DNA from: an uncultured Clostridia bacterium
GTDB taxonomy: Bacteria > Bacillota > Clostridia > Lachnospirales > Lachnospiraceae
DNA length: 60,385 bases
NCBI GenBank assembly: GCA_946403295.1
Contig: CAMIZL010000012.1
Location: 1-60,385, forward strand
Direction of reading: 5' to 3'
Part shown: positions 9,075 to 18,775 of the stretch, in pieces
Position numbering within the stretch: position 1 is the first letter of the stretch
How the letters are laid out: every line of letters starts with the position of its first letter
Position numbers and translations under genes: made by a program
Notes under the pieces: model-generated
Databases searched by the model: none
What the model saw: only the letters and a program-made list of their open reading frames with translations
What the model was told of the DNA's origin: nothing

Positions 9075-10694
9075 ATGATCTGTGACGGAAATATACTTGT
9101 CGGTAAAGTAAAAGACGGAACGGCGGATGTTTATATCCGTCCTTCGATGGCGAACAGGCACGGTCTTATTGCGGGAGCAACGGGAACAGGCAAGACGGTG
9201 ACGCTCCGTACTCTTGCCGAATCATTCTCTGAGATGGGTGTTCCGGTTTTCCTTGCCGATGCAAAGGGCGACCTTTCAAGCATGGTGGATCCGGGGGATG
9301 CGGCCGGAACAAAAGACAGAGCGGGAGTGATGGGCCTTTATGAGAGAGGTTTTGCTTACAGCGGGTTCCCCGTATGTTTCTGGGACGTATACGGACAGAC
9401 GGGACTGCCTCTGCGCACTACGATCTCCGAAATGGGACCGATGTTGCTCTCAAGGATAATGGGACTGAGTGACACTCAGAGTGAGATACTTAACGTCCTC
9501 TTTAAGATAGCAGACGACGAGGGACTGTTGCTAATCGATCTTAAGGACCTCAAGGCATTTGTTGCATTTGTCGGTGAACATACGAAGGAGTACAGCGTCA
9601 GCTACGGTAATATAGCTGCGGTTTCCCTTAATACCATCACGCGTGCGATCGTTTCACTCGAATCGGAAGGTGACGAAGTCTTCTTCGGGGAACCGGCACT
9701 CAATATCTCGGACTGGTTCCTTCCCGATGCGTCCGGAAAAGGTATGATACAGGTGCTTGATTGCAGAAAGCTCATGCTTTCTCCGAGGATGTACTCGATG
9801 TTCATGCTTTGGCTCATGTCGGAGCTTTTTGAGACCCTTCCCGAAGTCGGGGATCTTGACAAACCCAGAATGGTATTTTTCTTCGATGAAGCGCACATGC
9901 TCTTCGATGACGCTCCGAAGGTACTTCTCGAAAAGATAGAACAGGTTGTAAAGCTCATCAGATCAAAGGGTGTCGGAATATATTTCATCACACAGAATCC
10001 GAGAGACATCCCGGACGGCGTGCTTGCACAGCTCGGTAACAGGATACAGCATGCACTTCGCGCATATACTCCTTCGGAGATAAAGGGCATGAAGGCTGCT
10101 GCCGAATCATTCAGGGCAAATCCCGCGTTTGATACGATGAAAGCTCTCGGTGAACTCGGAACGGGCGAAGCTCTTGTTTCGGTGCTTGATGAAAAGGGTA
10201 TTCCGACCGTTGTTGAGAAGACGATGATCGCACCTCCCGAGAGCAGGCTCGGAACTCTTGATGACACGAAGAGGGATGAGATCGTTAAGAGATCGATCCT
10301 TTATACGAGATACAACGATTATTTTGACAGGGATTCGGCTTACGAGTTCCTTATGAGACATAAAGAGGCGGCCGCAAACGAGCAGAGTGCGGGAGACAGT
10401 ACCGTCTATCAGGGAACGGCTCCCGTTGCGGGAGTCTCTGCGGGCAACTCGCTTGCCGAAGCTCAGGAAAGAGCAAGACTTGAGAAGGAAGCCCTTAAGG
10501 CAAAACAACAAAGAGACAAAGCGGTCAGCAAGGCTACAACGAGCATTGCGAAGACCGTTACGGGAACGATAGGCAGAGAACTCGGTAACAGTGTCGGAAG
10601 CTCGCTCCTCGGAAAGGGCTTCGGCAAGAGGCTCGGAGGCAATGTCGGCGCCTCGATCGGAAGAAATCTTATCGGTATATTTACCGGACGATAA
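9075..10694 (+). CDS. HerA-like ATPase, DUF853 family
   Basis: A 539-residue P-loop ATPase with Walker A GATGTGKT near residues 31-38 and Walker B MVFFFDEAHMLF near 264-275, the order and spacing of DUF853/HerA-type helicases. The C-terminal 90 residues are a charged coiled coil followed by a glycine-rich GRELGNSVGSSLLGKGFGK segment, typical of this family. It is presumably a hexameric DNA or substrate translocase, but the cellular role is not established. It is probably expressed alone from a TATAAT at about 8986-8991 and is followed by the lysozyme gene 70 bp away. Confidence 0.88.
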   Translation: MICDGNILVGKVKDGTADVYIRPSMANRHGLIAGATGTGKTVTLRTLAESFSEMGVPVFLADAKGDLSSMVDPGDAAGTKDRAGVMGLYERGFAYSGFPVCFWDVYGQTGLPLRTTISEMGPMLLSRIMGLSDTQSEILNVLFKIADDEGLLLIDLKDLKAFVAFVGEHTKEYSVSYGNIAAVSLNTITRAIVSLESEGDEVFFGEPALNISDWFLPDASGKGMIQVLDCRKLMLSPRMYSMFMLWLMSELFETLPEVGDLDKPRMVFFFDEAHMLFDDAPKVLLEKIEQVVKLIRSKGVGIYFITQNPRDIPDGVLAQLGNRIQHALRAYTPSEIKGMKAAAESFRANPAFDTMKALGELGTGEALVSVLDEKGIPTVVEKTMIAPPESRLGTLDDTKRDEIVKRSILYTRYNDYFDRDSAYEFLMRHKEAAANEQSAGDSTVYQGTAPVAGVSAGNSLAEAQERARLEKEALKAKQQRDKAVSKATTSIAKTVTGTIGRELGNSVGSSLLGKGFGKRLGGNVGASIGRNLIGIFTGR

Positions 10695-10764
10695 GACCGA
10701 CCCGTAATAATACGGCTTCGCCGGGCAATAAGGGCGAGGGATCATAAGCGGTAAGGAGAACCAA

Positions 10765-12696
10765 ATGGACGAAAACAACAATCTCGAGGATCTTCAAAAG
10801 GCTTACGAAGCCGACCGTCAAAGGAAAGCTTCGCGAGAGGAAGAACTAAAGGATGCCAAGGAATATCTCGAACTTCTTCTCAAAGAGGTGGAAGGCAAGG
10901 AGCAGGAAGCTGCGACACTCAGGGAAAGTCTTGCCGAGAGCAGGGAGAAGATCGACCAATTGACAACGGGACCTAAGGCCAAGCAGAGCAGGCTGACAAA
11001 AAGGGTCCTTCTTGTGCTGGCTGTTGTTGAGCTTGTTTGTATCATAGGATTGCTCGCATATTTTGTTTTCATCAAGGATGATACACAGCAGCAGAACACG
11101 CCCGAGACGGTTAAGACCGGTCAGGTCGGTGAGGAAAATGCCGAGAACCCTGCGGAAGTGCATGAAAAGATAAAATACAGGGATGATCTGCAGGCCCTTT
11201 CTTCAACCGTTATCGCGGGAAATTTCAAGTGTTCGCGCGAGATCAGGGACGGTCTTGAATATCTGGTATTTTCGGACGGCAATATATCCGTCGGATACAA
11301 GAATGAATATTATGCCGACGAAGTTGCGCTCCGTAAGTGCGTATTCGTCGAAAAGAACGGAAGAAGATACCTGTTTACGGCAGATTATGACCTTACGGGT
11401 GACCCGCTCCGACTCGTGCCCACCATAACCCGTATCGGCGAGAGCAAATATCTGGTGTTTACGGGAGCTCCGGCCGCGGGCAGCGGTATCCCCTCAATAC
11501 TTCGTATATTTGATTGTGACGGTTTTAAGCTCTATGAGAGCGATCATCTCGAAAAACTGTTACTGGGGCTTTTCGATTTCGAATATACCGAGGAGCAGGA
11601 CGGAGAGGAATCTTATGTGGTCCTCGCCGCACAGACATCCAAGGCCAGATACCGTTATAAGCTCGACACCGCCGAATACGACCAGATAGTTTATATCGAG
11701 AGACATATCCCCGATATGTACGCGGATTTCGAATATGAGATCGCAGAAGACGGTATCCATTGGTCGACGCTCGTTAAACTCTACGACAAATATGTTCTCG
11801 GAACCCTTGAGGGGTCGTTTGCGGCTTTTGGTAACGAGATCGGAATAACGGATGCCAAATATGCTTCGTTCATACAAAAGGAATATGCCGATCCCGAGGG
11901 GAAAGGTCTTATAATCCCGCGCCAAAACGTTCCTGAACGTTATTATACGATCTATTGGGACGAGGGCGAGAGATTCCTTGTTGAGATTGACGAATCGCTT
12001 AAGATGATCCCCTATGATTTCTCGAGACTTAATACCGACGACCCCGATAATTTTGTTTATTTCGACGGCGACGGGCAGGAGATATCCGTAAGAGGAATCG
12101 ATGTTTCGAAATTCCAGGGCAACATCAACTGGAAGAAAGTGGCGGATGCCGGGGTTAAATTCGCCATCATAAGGCTCGGTTACAGGGGAATGAACGAAGG
12201 AACCCTTGAAATAGATAATTACTACAGGACGAACATTCAAAATGCGACGGCAAACGGTATACAGGTCGGTGTTTATTTCTTCTCGGAAGCGATCACCACG
12301 GAGGAAGCCGTTGAAGAAGCGGAATATGTTCTGAAGAATATCAAGGGTTATAACGTTACGTACCCGATCGTCTTCGATACGGAGAAGGTTACAACATTTG
12401 ACGCGAGAGCCAATAACCTTTCCATGAAAGAAAGGACGGACATCTGTCTTGCTTTCTGCGACAGGATAAGAGAAGCGGGTTATACACCGATGATCTATGC
12501 CAATACACGTTATATGCTCACGGGCATCGATCTTTCAAGACTTGAAGACGTTGAGAAGTGGTTCGCCGTTTATTCGAAAGACATCAAATTCCCGTACGAA
12601 TTCGGCATATTGCAGTATTCGGAGTCGGGCAAGATAGACGGCATCAGCGGTAATGTAGATCTTGATATCGCTTTCAAAGACTATGCAGCGAAGTGA
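10765..12696 (+). CDS. Membrane-anchored GH25 lysozyme-like protein
   Basis: A 643-residue protein. Residues 1-60 form a charged coiled coil, about 75-96 a single membrane span with the N-terminus inside, and the middle (about 130-435) an extracytoplasmic region of unknown fold. The C-terminus (about 443-643) is a GH25 muramidase: RGIDVSKFQGNINW at its start with the catalytic-type aspartate near 445, and the conserved D-x-E in VFDTEKV near 538. It should cleave the MurNAc-GlcNAc bond of peptidoglycan at the cell surface, probably in wall remodelling. RBS AAGGAGA. Confidence 0.88.
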   Translation: MDENNNLEDLQKAYEADRQRKASREEELKDAKEYLELLLKEVEGKEQEAATLRESLAESREKIDQLTTGPKAKQSRLTKRVLLVLAVVELVCIIGLLAYFVFIKDDTQQQNTPETVKTGQVGEENAENPAEVHEKIKYRDDLQALSSTVIAGNFKCSREIRDGLEYLVFSDGNISVGYKNEYYADEVALRKCVFVEKNGRRYLFTADYDLTGDPLRLVPTITRIGESKYLVFTGAPAAGSGIPSILRIFDCDGFKLYESDHLEKLLLGLFDFEYTEEQDGEESYVVLAAQTSKARYRYKLDTAEYDQIVYIERHIPDMYADFEYEIAEDGIHWSTLVKLYDKYVLGTLEGSFAAFGNEIGITDAKYASFIQKEYADPEGKGLIIPRQNVPERYYTIYWDEGERFLVEIDESLKMIPYDFSRLNTDDPDNFVYFDGDGQEISVRGIDVSKFQGNINWKKVADAGVKFAIIRLGYRGMNEGTLEIDNYYRTNIQNATANGIQVGVYFFSEAITTEEAVEEAEYVLKNIKGYNVTYPIVFDTEKVTTFDARANNLSMKERTDICLAFCDRIREAGYTPMIYANTRYMLTGIDLSRLEDVEKWFAVYSKDIKFPYEFGILQYSESGKIDGISGNVDLDIAFKDYAAK

Positions 12697-12703
12697 ATGT
12701 GAT

Positions 12704-12729
12704 AAAAGTCGCCGGTAACGGCGGCTTTT
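12704..12729. terminator. Bidirectional terminator between convergent genes
   Basis: AAAAGTCGCCG, loop GTAA, CGGCGGCTTTT. A and T tracts flank both sides, so it can serve the GH25 gene on plus and the MATE gene on minus. Confidence 0.85.
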
Positions 12730-14131
12730 ATTCATCCCCGGGCATATTGCCGAAAAAACGAACGGCAAACGGGATAGCGAGCAGAGAAGAGAGAACGTCC
12801 GCTATCGCCTGTGAACATTCGATACCCGTAAGTCCCATAAGATTACTGAGGATGATTATGGTCGGGATAAAGAACAGTCCGCTCCTTGTTGCGGAAAGGA
12901 TTGTTGCCCGCACGCTTTTTCCGGTACTTTGGAAAAGCATGTTGGTTGTGACCTGAATGGGCATGATAAAGATCACGGCCGCCTGGTACCGCAGAGCGGG
13001 AACTCCGACTGCGATGGCCCGGGGATCGCTGATGAAACGGGAGATGATCGGTTCCGCAAATATACACCCCGTAAAGCCTATGATCCCGAGCGTGATCGTT
13101 CCGAGGATAAGCGTAAAGCGATATGCGCTTTTGACACGGCTGAATTTTCGGGCACCGTAGTTGAATCCCGCTACGGGCTGAAAGCCCTGACCGATGCCGA
13201 GCCCGACACAGAAAATAAAATTAACAACCTTCGATGCGATGGCCATGCCGGCGATAGCTGCGTCACCGAAGGGGTTCGCATATGCGTTAAGGATTATAGT
13301 CGAAAGGCTTCCGAGACCCTGTCTCATAAGGCTTGGAAGACCGATCGCAAGGATGCTCCCGAGAACGAAGATCATGGGTTTATATGCCCGGTGATCCGAA
13401 TCCTCGCGGGCATTTTGTTTTCTTGAAAATACATCACGCAAATTGATCCGGGACTGGGTTTTTCCTTTTAAAAACGGGGTGAGGAGGATCACGGCGGAAA
13501 TACACTGAGATACGGCCGTCGATATTCCCGCACCCGAAACTCCCAGATTCAGGATCTTTATCGTCACAAAGTCTCCCAGAATGTTTAAAAGTCCGCCGGA
13601 GACAAGTCCGATCATTGCAAATGTGGCTTTGCCCTCGTATCGGAGTATGTTGTTGAGGATACAGCAGAGAACCATTATAGGAGCGGCAAGAAGAATGTAA
13701 AAACTGTATTGAAGGGCGTAAGGAAGTATGGTATCCGTACTTTTGAGCAAATACATGAGAGGGGTATGATAACATAATCCGAAGACAGAGAGGGTAATAC
13801 CGGTAACAAGGCCGAAAAATACGCTTGTGGAAGCATAACGTCCGGCTTCATGCGCACTGTTCTTGCCGAGGAATCTTCCGATATTGCTTCCGGCTCCGTG
13901 CCCAAACGTAAAGCCGATCGCCTGGATGATCGCCATAAGGCCGAAAACAACACCGATCGCGCCGCTTTGACTTGTCCCCAGACTGCTCACAAAATATGTG
14001 TCGGCCATATTGTAGATGGTCGTAACGAGCATGCTCACGGTCGTGGGAAGACCAAGCTTCAAAACGAGACGTGATGTGGATGTCTCGGTCATGAATTTAA
14101 GTTGTGATTGCTTTTTCTCCGTATCGCTCAT
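12728..14131 (-). CDS. MATE family efflux transporter
   Basis: A 467-residue protein with about twelve hydrophobic spans in two homologous halves. It begins near TSRLVLKLGLPTTVSMLVTTIYNMADTYFV, a typical MATE entry helix, and has the repeated GFQPVAGFNYGA motif in the second half. It is a Na+ or H+ coupled exporter of drugs or metabolites in the cytoplasmic membrane. The frame is open to 14176, but the ATG at 14131 (MSDTEKK) is the likelier start. It is convergent with the lysozyme gene and divergent from hemW. Confidence 0.92.
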   Translation of the reverse strand: MSDTEKKQSQLKFMTETSTSRLVLKLGLPTTVSMLVTTIYNMADTYFVSSLGTSQSGAIGVVFGLMAIIQAIGFTFGHGAGSNIGRFLGKNSAHEAGRYASTSVFFGLVTGITLSVFGLCYHTPLMYLLKSTDTILPYALQYSFYILLAAPIMVLCCILNNILRYEGKATFAMIGLVSGGLLNILGDFVTIKILNLGVSGAGISTAVSQCISAVILLTPFLKGKTQSRINLRDVFSRKQNAREDSDHRAYKPMIFVLGSILAIGLPSLMRQGLGSLSTIILNAYANPFGDAAIAGMAIASKVVNFIFCVGLGIGQGFQPVAGFNYGARKFSRVKSAYRFTLILGTITLGIIGFTGCIFAEPIISRFISDPRAIAVGVPALRYQAAVIFIMPIQVTTNMLFQSTGKSVRATILSATRSGLFFIPTIIILSNLMGLTGIECSQAIADVLSSLLAIPFAVRFFGNMPGDE

Positions 14132-14266
14132 TATCTTTATCCGTTTCCTCGGTTGATTAGGATTCCATTTTATCATCTTTTGTGGGGGAGGGGATATTCA
14201 TTTTTGTTCAATTACGTATGCATTTTTTGTCTCAAAAGACATAAAAGTGGAAAAACATGTTATGAA

Positions 14267-14275
14267 TGTTATAAT
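14267..14275 (+). promoter_or_regulatory. Extended -10 promoter upstream of hemW
   Basis: TGTTATAAT (extended -10, TATAAT at 14270-14275). The -35 is poor (GTGGAA at 14247-14252). It lies 58 bp before the hemW ATG. Confidence 0.45.
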
Positions 14276-14332
14276 CATATTATCGGCCCGTCGGATAACG
14301 AAGAACAAAGACGTCGCCCAAATGGAGTTGCC

Positions 14333-15550
14333 ATGGAGTTATATGTTCACATTCCTTTTTGCGTGAGAAAGTGCAGGTACTGCGATTTTTATTCGCTGCC
14401 CAACGGCGGACAGGTCCCGGAAGCGGAAGATTATGTGCGCGCGCTTTTAAGAGAACTCGACTCGCGAAAGGAAGAGATCGGCGGTAGCGGATTTACGAGC
14501 ATTTTTGTTGGCGGAGGAACGCCGACGGTCTTGTCATGCAAAGATCTCGAAACGCTCATAACGGGGATCTTTGACGGTGCCCCGGTAACAAGAGATGCGG
14601 AGATAACGGTTGAATGTAACCCCGGAACGCTTGATACAGAAAAACTAACGCTCATGCGGCAGCTCGGGGTCAACAGGCTGAGCATCGGCCTGCAGTCAGC
14701 TGCCAACGCGGAGCTCAAGGCCCTCGGAAGGATCCATACATATGAGGAGTTTCTGAAGAATTACGAAACAGCCCGGAAAGTCGGGTTTTGCAACATAAAC
14801 GTTGATCTCATGAGCGGGATACCGGGTCAGACCATCGAGTCTTTTGAGAGGACACTGAGGACTGTCGCAGGGCTTGAGCCCGAGCATATCTCGGTCTACA
14901 GTCTGATCCTCGAGGAGGGGACACCGCTGTACAGCGATGTGGAGGCGGGGAGAATTCTGCTGCCCGGAGAAGACGCGGACAGGCAGATGTACGAGCTTAC
15001 GGGCAAGGTGCTTGCCGAATACGGTTACGAACGTTACGAGATCTCGAACTACGCACGTCCCGGACACAGGTGCCGTCACAACATGGGCTACTGGACCGGA
15101 GAGGAGTACCTCGGACTCGGACCTGCGGCGGCTTCGTACCTAAGAGACAAATCAGGCAATGGGGTTATCACAGAAGAAAGCGTAAGACAGGAGCAGGGCG
15201 GACAGGCAGGGAACTTTGGTGGCCGGATCGACTATGCTGTCATGTACCGCTACAAGAATCCCCCGGATATTACGGCTTACATAGCGGATCCCGTGGGGGT
15301 GAGGACGGTTGAGGAGCGTCTTGAAAAGAAGGACCTGATGTCTGAATATATGATCCTGCGGCTTCGTCTTACCGGGGGAGCGGACAGGGAAGAATTCCGT
15401 AAGCTGTTCGGAAATACGATGGACGAAATATTTGGGGATACCATCAGAAAGTATACCGGGCTCGGCCTTCTTGAGGACAGGGGAGATTGTGTCGCGCTGA
15501 CGGAAAAAGGTTTTGACGTGGCAAACAGCGTAATGTGTGAATTTATATAA
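14333..15550 (+). CDS. hemW: Radical SAM protein HemW (coproporphyrinogen III oxidase-like)
   Basis: A 405-residue radical SAM protein with the HemW signature at the very N-terminus: MELYVHIPFCVRKCRYCDF, cluster cysteines C10, C14 and C17. GGGTPTVL, ECNPGTL and the GLGPAAASYL region with following C-terminal HemW domain are present. HemW proteins are heme chaperones or trafficking proteins rather than true HemN oxidases, and this one has the short HemW N-terminus. The frame is open upstream to 14108, but only the ATG at 14333 has a good site (TGGAG) and yields the family start. Confidence 0.92.
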   Translation: MELYVHIPFCVRKCRYCDFYSLPNGGQVPEAEDYVRALLRELDSRKEEIGGSGFTSIFVGGGTPTVLSCKDLETLITGIFDGAPVTRDAEITVECNPGTLDTEKLTLMRQLGVNRLSIGLQSAANAELKALGRIHTYEEFLKNYETARKVGFCNINVDLMSGIPGQTIESFERTLRTVAGLEPEHISVYSLILEEGTPLYSDVEAGRILLPGEDADRQMYELTGKVLAEYGYERYEISNYARPGHRCRHNMGYWTGEEYLGLGPAAASYLRDKSGNGVITEESVRQEQGGQAGNFGGRIDYAVMYRYKNPPDITAYIADPVGVRTVEERLEKKDLMSEYMILRLRLTGGADREEFRKLFGNTMDEIFGDTIRKYTGLGLLEDRGDCVALTEKGFDVANSVMCEFI

Positions 15551-15617
15551 TATAATACGGGATACGGAACGCTTGCTTCGTGGTTGTAAGGGTGATGTAT
15601 CAGGTGAGAGGTTTACC

Positions 15618-16403
15618 ATGAAGGGTGCTTTAAAAACTACGGATAAAGTCCTTGCTTTCCTTGAAAAAAACAGGGGAAAGTTTATTTCCGGTACTGAAAT
15701 GGCCGTGGAGTGCGGAATTTCACGCAATGCCATATGGAAAGCAGTTAAGGAACTCAGGGAAAAAGGATACATGATAGAAGCTGTAAGTAATAAAGGTTAC
15801 AGCCTTGGAAGCGGCAACGACATAATCTCGGCTGAGGGGATCAAAGCAAACATGGAGATTCCTTTAGCCGAAACCTTAAACATATACGTTTATGATACGA
15901 TTGATTCAACAAGCAATGTTGCTAAGGAACTTGCTCTTAAAGGATTCGGACACGGAACGCTGGTAGTTTCATCGAAGCAGACGCGTGGGAGAGGAAGAAA
16001 AGACCATGAATTCTTTTCTCCGACAGGAGGGCTTTATATGAGCATGATCCTTTCGCCGGAAAAACTCAGGATCACTGACAACGAATCAATCACCGAAGAG
16101 ATCGGAAATGAGGTGCGGGATGCGATAAAAGATCTGACCGGAGTTTTATCCGAAAAAAAGGGTATCAATGACCTGTATATCGGGGAGAAAAAGATATGCG
16201 GCATTCTTATAGAGTCGGGAAGCGAGTTTGACAGCAATACGCTTCAATGGCTTGTGGTTGGGATAGGGATAAATTTTGATTCCGATATAAAGATTTTTCC
16301 TCGGGATCTTCGGAATAAGGCCTCGAGTCTGTTTACGCCCGGGAGCGCCACCATTACCAAGAATGAACTGATCGCAGGCATAGCGGGCAGGATTCTGGCT
16401 TAG
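15618..16403 (+). CDS. birA: Bifunctional biotin protein ligase / repressor BirA
   Basis: A 261-residue protein. An N-terminal winged helix (about 1-65, with SGTEMAVECGISRNAIWKAV) precedes the biotin ligase domain: the biotinyl-AMP loop QTRGRGRKDHEF near 119-130, GLYMSMIL, and KICGILIE near 193. It activates biotin and attaches it to carboxylase lysines, and represses biotin genes when loaded with biotinyl-AMP. The bioY gene lies directly downstream behind a matching operator, which supports the repressor role. The start at 15618 has GAGAGG upstream; the frame is open earlier but lacks a site. Confidence 0.93.
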   Translation: MKGALKTTDKVLAFLEKNRGKFISGTEMAVECGISRNAIWKAVKELREKGYMIEAVSNKGYSLGSGNDIISAEGIKANMEIPLAETLNIYVYDTIDSTSNVAKELALKGFGHGTLVVSSKQTRGRGRKDHEFFSPTGGLYMSMILSPEKLRITDNESITEEIGNEVRDAIKDLTGVLSEKKGINDLYIGEKKICGILIESGSEFDSNTLQWLVVGIGINFDSDIKIFPRDLRNKASSLFTPGSATITKNELIAGIAGRILA

Positions 16404-16464
16404 GATAATAAGCGTTTTCCTGACAATTTAATAATCAAATGGTTTATAAACACCGCAATGCTAA

Positions 16465-16498
16465 ATTGTCAACTCAAAGCGAATAACAAGTTGACAAT
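16465..16498 (+). promoter_or_regulatory. BirA operator upstream of bioY
   Basis: A perfect inverted repeat: ATTGTCAACT (16465-16474), 14-bp spacer, AGTTGACAAT (16489-16498). Arms and 14-bp spacing match the known BirA box of Firmicutes. A possible promoter lies just upstream (CTGACA at 16420-16425, TTTATA at 16443-16448), which would put the operator at the transcription start. Confidence 0.9.
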
Positions 16499-16548
16499 CG
16501 AAACGTGCTGTGATACCCTCTCGTAAGAATAAAAAGGGGGTTATAAAA

Positions 16549-17112
16549 ATGCAGACTGTCACAAATGATAACAGAAAGAAGATCAGAACGATCGATATGG
16601 CGTATATAGCCATCGGGGCGGTACTGATCGCCATATGTTCGTGGATCAGTATCCCTGTGGTTGTACCTTTTACGCTTCAGACTTTTGCGGTGTTTTTTCT
16701 TATAATGCTGCTTGGCGGGATGAAGGCAACGATCTCGGTTTTTATCTATATTCTGGTCGGAGCGGTCGGACTTCCGGTGTTCGCGAGCTTCGGCGCCGGG
16801 ATAGGTGTGTTGTTCGGAAAGACGGGTGGTTACATCATCGGATTCCTGCTTATGGGACCGCTCTACAGTCTGATCACCAAATGTTTCGGGAAGAAGCTTT
16901 GGATTCAGATAACGGCACTTGCGGCGGGACTCATCGTTTGCTACACGTTCGGAACCGCATGGTTTATGTACATATATTTAAGGGACACGGGAGAGGTCGG
17001 GCTTATGACGGTTCTTTCATGGTGCGTGTTCCCGTACATTGTTCCCGATGCGGTCAAGATGGCACTTGCGGTCTTTATTTCGAAGAAGTTCGGAAAGAGG
17101 CTGTATCATTGA
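16549..17112 (+). CDS. bioY: Biotin transporter BioY
   Basis: A 187-residue integral membrane protein with about six hydrophobic spans and BioY features: the IPVVVPFTLQTFAVFF segment and the GVLFGKTGGYIIGF motif. It is the biotin-binding S component of an ECF transporter and probably uses a shared energising module encoded elsewhere. No biotin synthesis genes are here, so the cell probably scavenges biotin. The AAAAGGGGG site precedes the ATG at 16549. Control by BirA is strongly suggested by the operator 50 bp upstream. Confidence 0.95.
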   Translation: MQTVTNDNRKKIRTIDMAYIAIGAVLIAICSWISIPVVVPFTLQTFAVFFLIMLLGGMKATISVFIYILVGAVGLPVFASFGAGIGVLFGKTGGYIIGFLLMGPLYSLITKCFGKKLWIQITALAAGLIVCYTFGTAWFMYIYLRDTGEVGLMTVLSWCVFPYIVPDAVKMALAVFISKKFGKRLYH

Positions 17113-17147
17113 TATAGGAATTCAAACAGGGAAAGGAGCGTCTGAAC

Positions 17148-18533
17148 ATGTCTGTAATTGCGGCTTTTGTGGTACCTCACCCTCCGATGATCATTCCGGC
17201 GGTCGGCAGGGGCAGTGAAGATCAGGTGAAGCTTACCACAGCTTCTTATCAGAAGGTGGCGAAAAAAATAGCCGAACTTCGCCCCGATACTATCGTTATT
17301 TCAAGTCCCCACTCCGTCCTTTACTCGGATTATTTCCACATTTCGCCCGGGAAAAGAGCCGGAGGGTCCTTTGCTGAGTTCGGCGCGCCCGGAGTGACTT
17401 TTGATGTCACGTACGATACGGATTTTGTGAACGCCCTCTCAGAGGAAGCGGTACGGACGGGGTTCCCTGCGGGCACGATGGGTGAAAAGAGCAAGAACCT
17501 CGACCACGGAACGATGGTTCCTCTTTGGTTCATACTGAAAGAATATACTGATTTTAAACTGGTGAGAACAGGCCTTTCGGGCTTTGATCTCCTCAAGCAC
17601 TACGAGTACGGCATGATGATAAAAAGGGTGGCCGATGCTCTCGGAAAGCGTGTTGTCTTCGTGGCGAGCGGCGACCTTTCGCACAAGCTCCGGGACTACG
17701 GACCTTACGGCTTCGCACCCGAAGGACCCGAGTACGACAGAAGGATCATGGAGACTCTCGGGAGCGGTAACTTCGGCGAGCTCTTTGACTTTGACGAGAC
17801 GTTCTGCGACAAGGCGGCAGAGTGCGGTCACAGATCCTTCGTGATCATGGCCGGCGCGCTCGACGGATGTGCTCTCGATATTGAGAGGCTTTCTCATGAG
17901 GACGTAACGGGTGTCGGCTACGGGATCTGCACCTTTGAGGTCAAAGGTGAGGACAAAGACAGGCATTTCCTTGCGCAGCGCATCAGACTTGAGGAAGACA
18001 TCCTCAAAAAGAAGAAAGAGGCCTCCGACGCCTATGTGAAGCTGGCGAGAGAATCCGCCGAGTATTTTGTGACTAACGGGCGAAAGATGGATGTGCCCGC
18101 CTGGGTTCCGCAGGAGCTTTTAAACGAGAAGGCCGGAGCCTTCGTCTCGATACATAAATTCGGAAGACTCAGGGGGTGTATCGGAACGATCCTTCCCACA
18201 ACAGGGTGCCTCGCCGAGGAGATCATCAGGAACGCCGTCAGCGCTGTGTCCGAGGACAACCGTTTCGACCCCGTCGAAGAGGAAGAGCTGCCGTGGCTTG
18301 ACATAAACGTTGATGTCCTTACGCCTCCCGAGCGGATATCGTCCGAATCGGAGCTCGATGTCAAAAAGTACGGCGTGATCGTGGAGTGTGGGTATAAGCG
18401 CGGACTCCTGCTGCCGGACCTCGACGGCGTCGACACCGTTGAGCAGCAGATCACCATCGCTATGCGGAAGGGCCACATCGCCCCCGGAAGCAGTATCGAT
18501 CTGTACCGGTTTGAGGTGAAGAGGCATTACTAA
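17148..18533 (+). CDS. Memo-like dioxygenase domain fused to AMMECR1 domain
   Basis: A 461-residue protein. Residues 1 to about 275 resemble the Memo / class III extradiol dioxygenase fold (PHPPMIIPAVGRG at 10-22, SSPHS, VVFVASGDLSHKL). Residues about 290-461 are an AMMECR1 domain (GAFVSIHKFGRLRGCIGTI, LDINVDVLTPPERI). It matches the AmmeMemoRadiSam family, in which such a protein is paired with a radical SAM enzyme; the substrate of that system is unknown. Here the partner gene is reduced to a stub immediately downstream. Confidence 0.9.
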   Translation: MSVIAAFVVPHPPMIIPAVGRGSEDQVKLTTASYQKVAKKIAELRPDTIVISSPHSVLYSDYFHISPGKRAGGSFAEFGAPGVTFDVTYDTDFVNALSEEAVRTGFPAGTMGEKSKNLDHGTMVPLWFILKEYTDFKLVRTGLSGFDLLKHYEYGMMIKRVADALGKRVVFVASGDLSHKLRDYGPYGFAPEGPEYDRRIMETLGSGNFGELFDFDETFCDKAAECGHRSFVIMAGALDGCALDIERLSHEDVTGVGYGICTFEVKGEDKDRHFLAQRIRLEEDILKKKKEASDAYVKLARESAEYFVTNGRKMDVPAWVPQELLNEKAGAFVSIHKFGRLRGCIGTILPTTGCLAEEIIRNAVSAVSEDNRFDPVEEEELPWLDINVDVLTPPERISSESELDVKKYGVIVECGYKRGLLLPDLDGVDTVEQQITIAMRKGHIAPGSSIDLYRFEVKRHY

Positions 18534-18547
18534 CATGAAGGAGTATT

Positions 18548-18589
18548 ATGTTTAAGGAATATTTTGAAAAGCTTGTGAAGTGTAATTGA
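18548..18589 (+). pseudogene. 13-codon remnant of the AmmeMemoRadiSam radical SAM gene
   Basis: An AAGGAG site (18538-18543) precedes an ATG that reads MFKEYFEKLVKCN and then stops. The radical SAM partner of AMMECR1/Memo genes normally follows here, and its N-terminus typically reads Y-(Y/F)-E-K-L ... K-C-x-L-C-P. The match ends exactly at the first cysteine of the extra cysteine motif. No further part of the gene is seen downstream; the sequence after it is low-complexity TTGAAGTTG-type DNA. Identification rests on position and a short match, so it is tentative. Confidence 0.5.
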
Positions 18590-18672
18590 ACCGAACTTGA
18601 AGTTGACTTTGAAGTTGTATTGAAGTACTATCCCCATTGGTGCCTGTCACTGCTCGAGCGGAAAACTCGTGA

Positions 18673-18701
18673 TTGTTTTCTGTCGGGAAAGGTGATATCA
18701 T
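18673..18701 (+). promoter_or_regulatory. Predicted promoter of the ABC-F gene leader
   Basis: TTGTTT (18673-18678), 17-bp spacer, TATCAT (18696-18701) with an extended -10 TG. It implies an untranslated leader of about 250 nt. Confidence 0.55.
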
Positions 18702-18775
18702 ATCAAACAGTAAAAAGAAAGGAATGCTTCGGCGTTAGGGTATCGGAATGATAAACAGATAATTTGATTTGGTGA

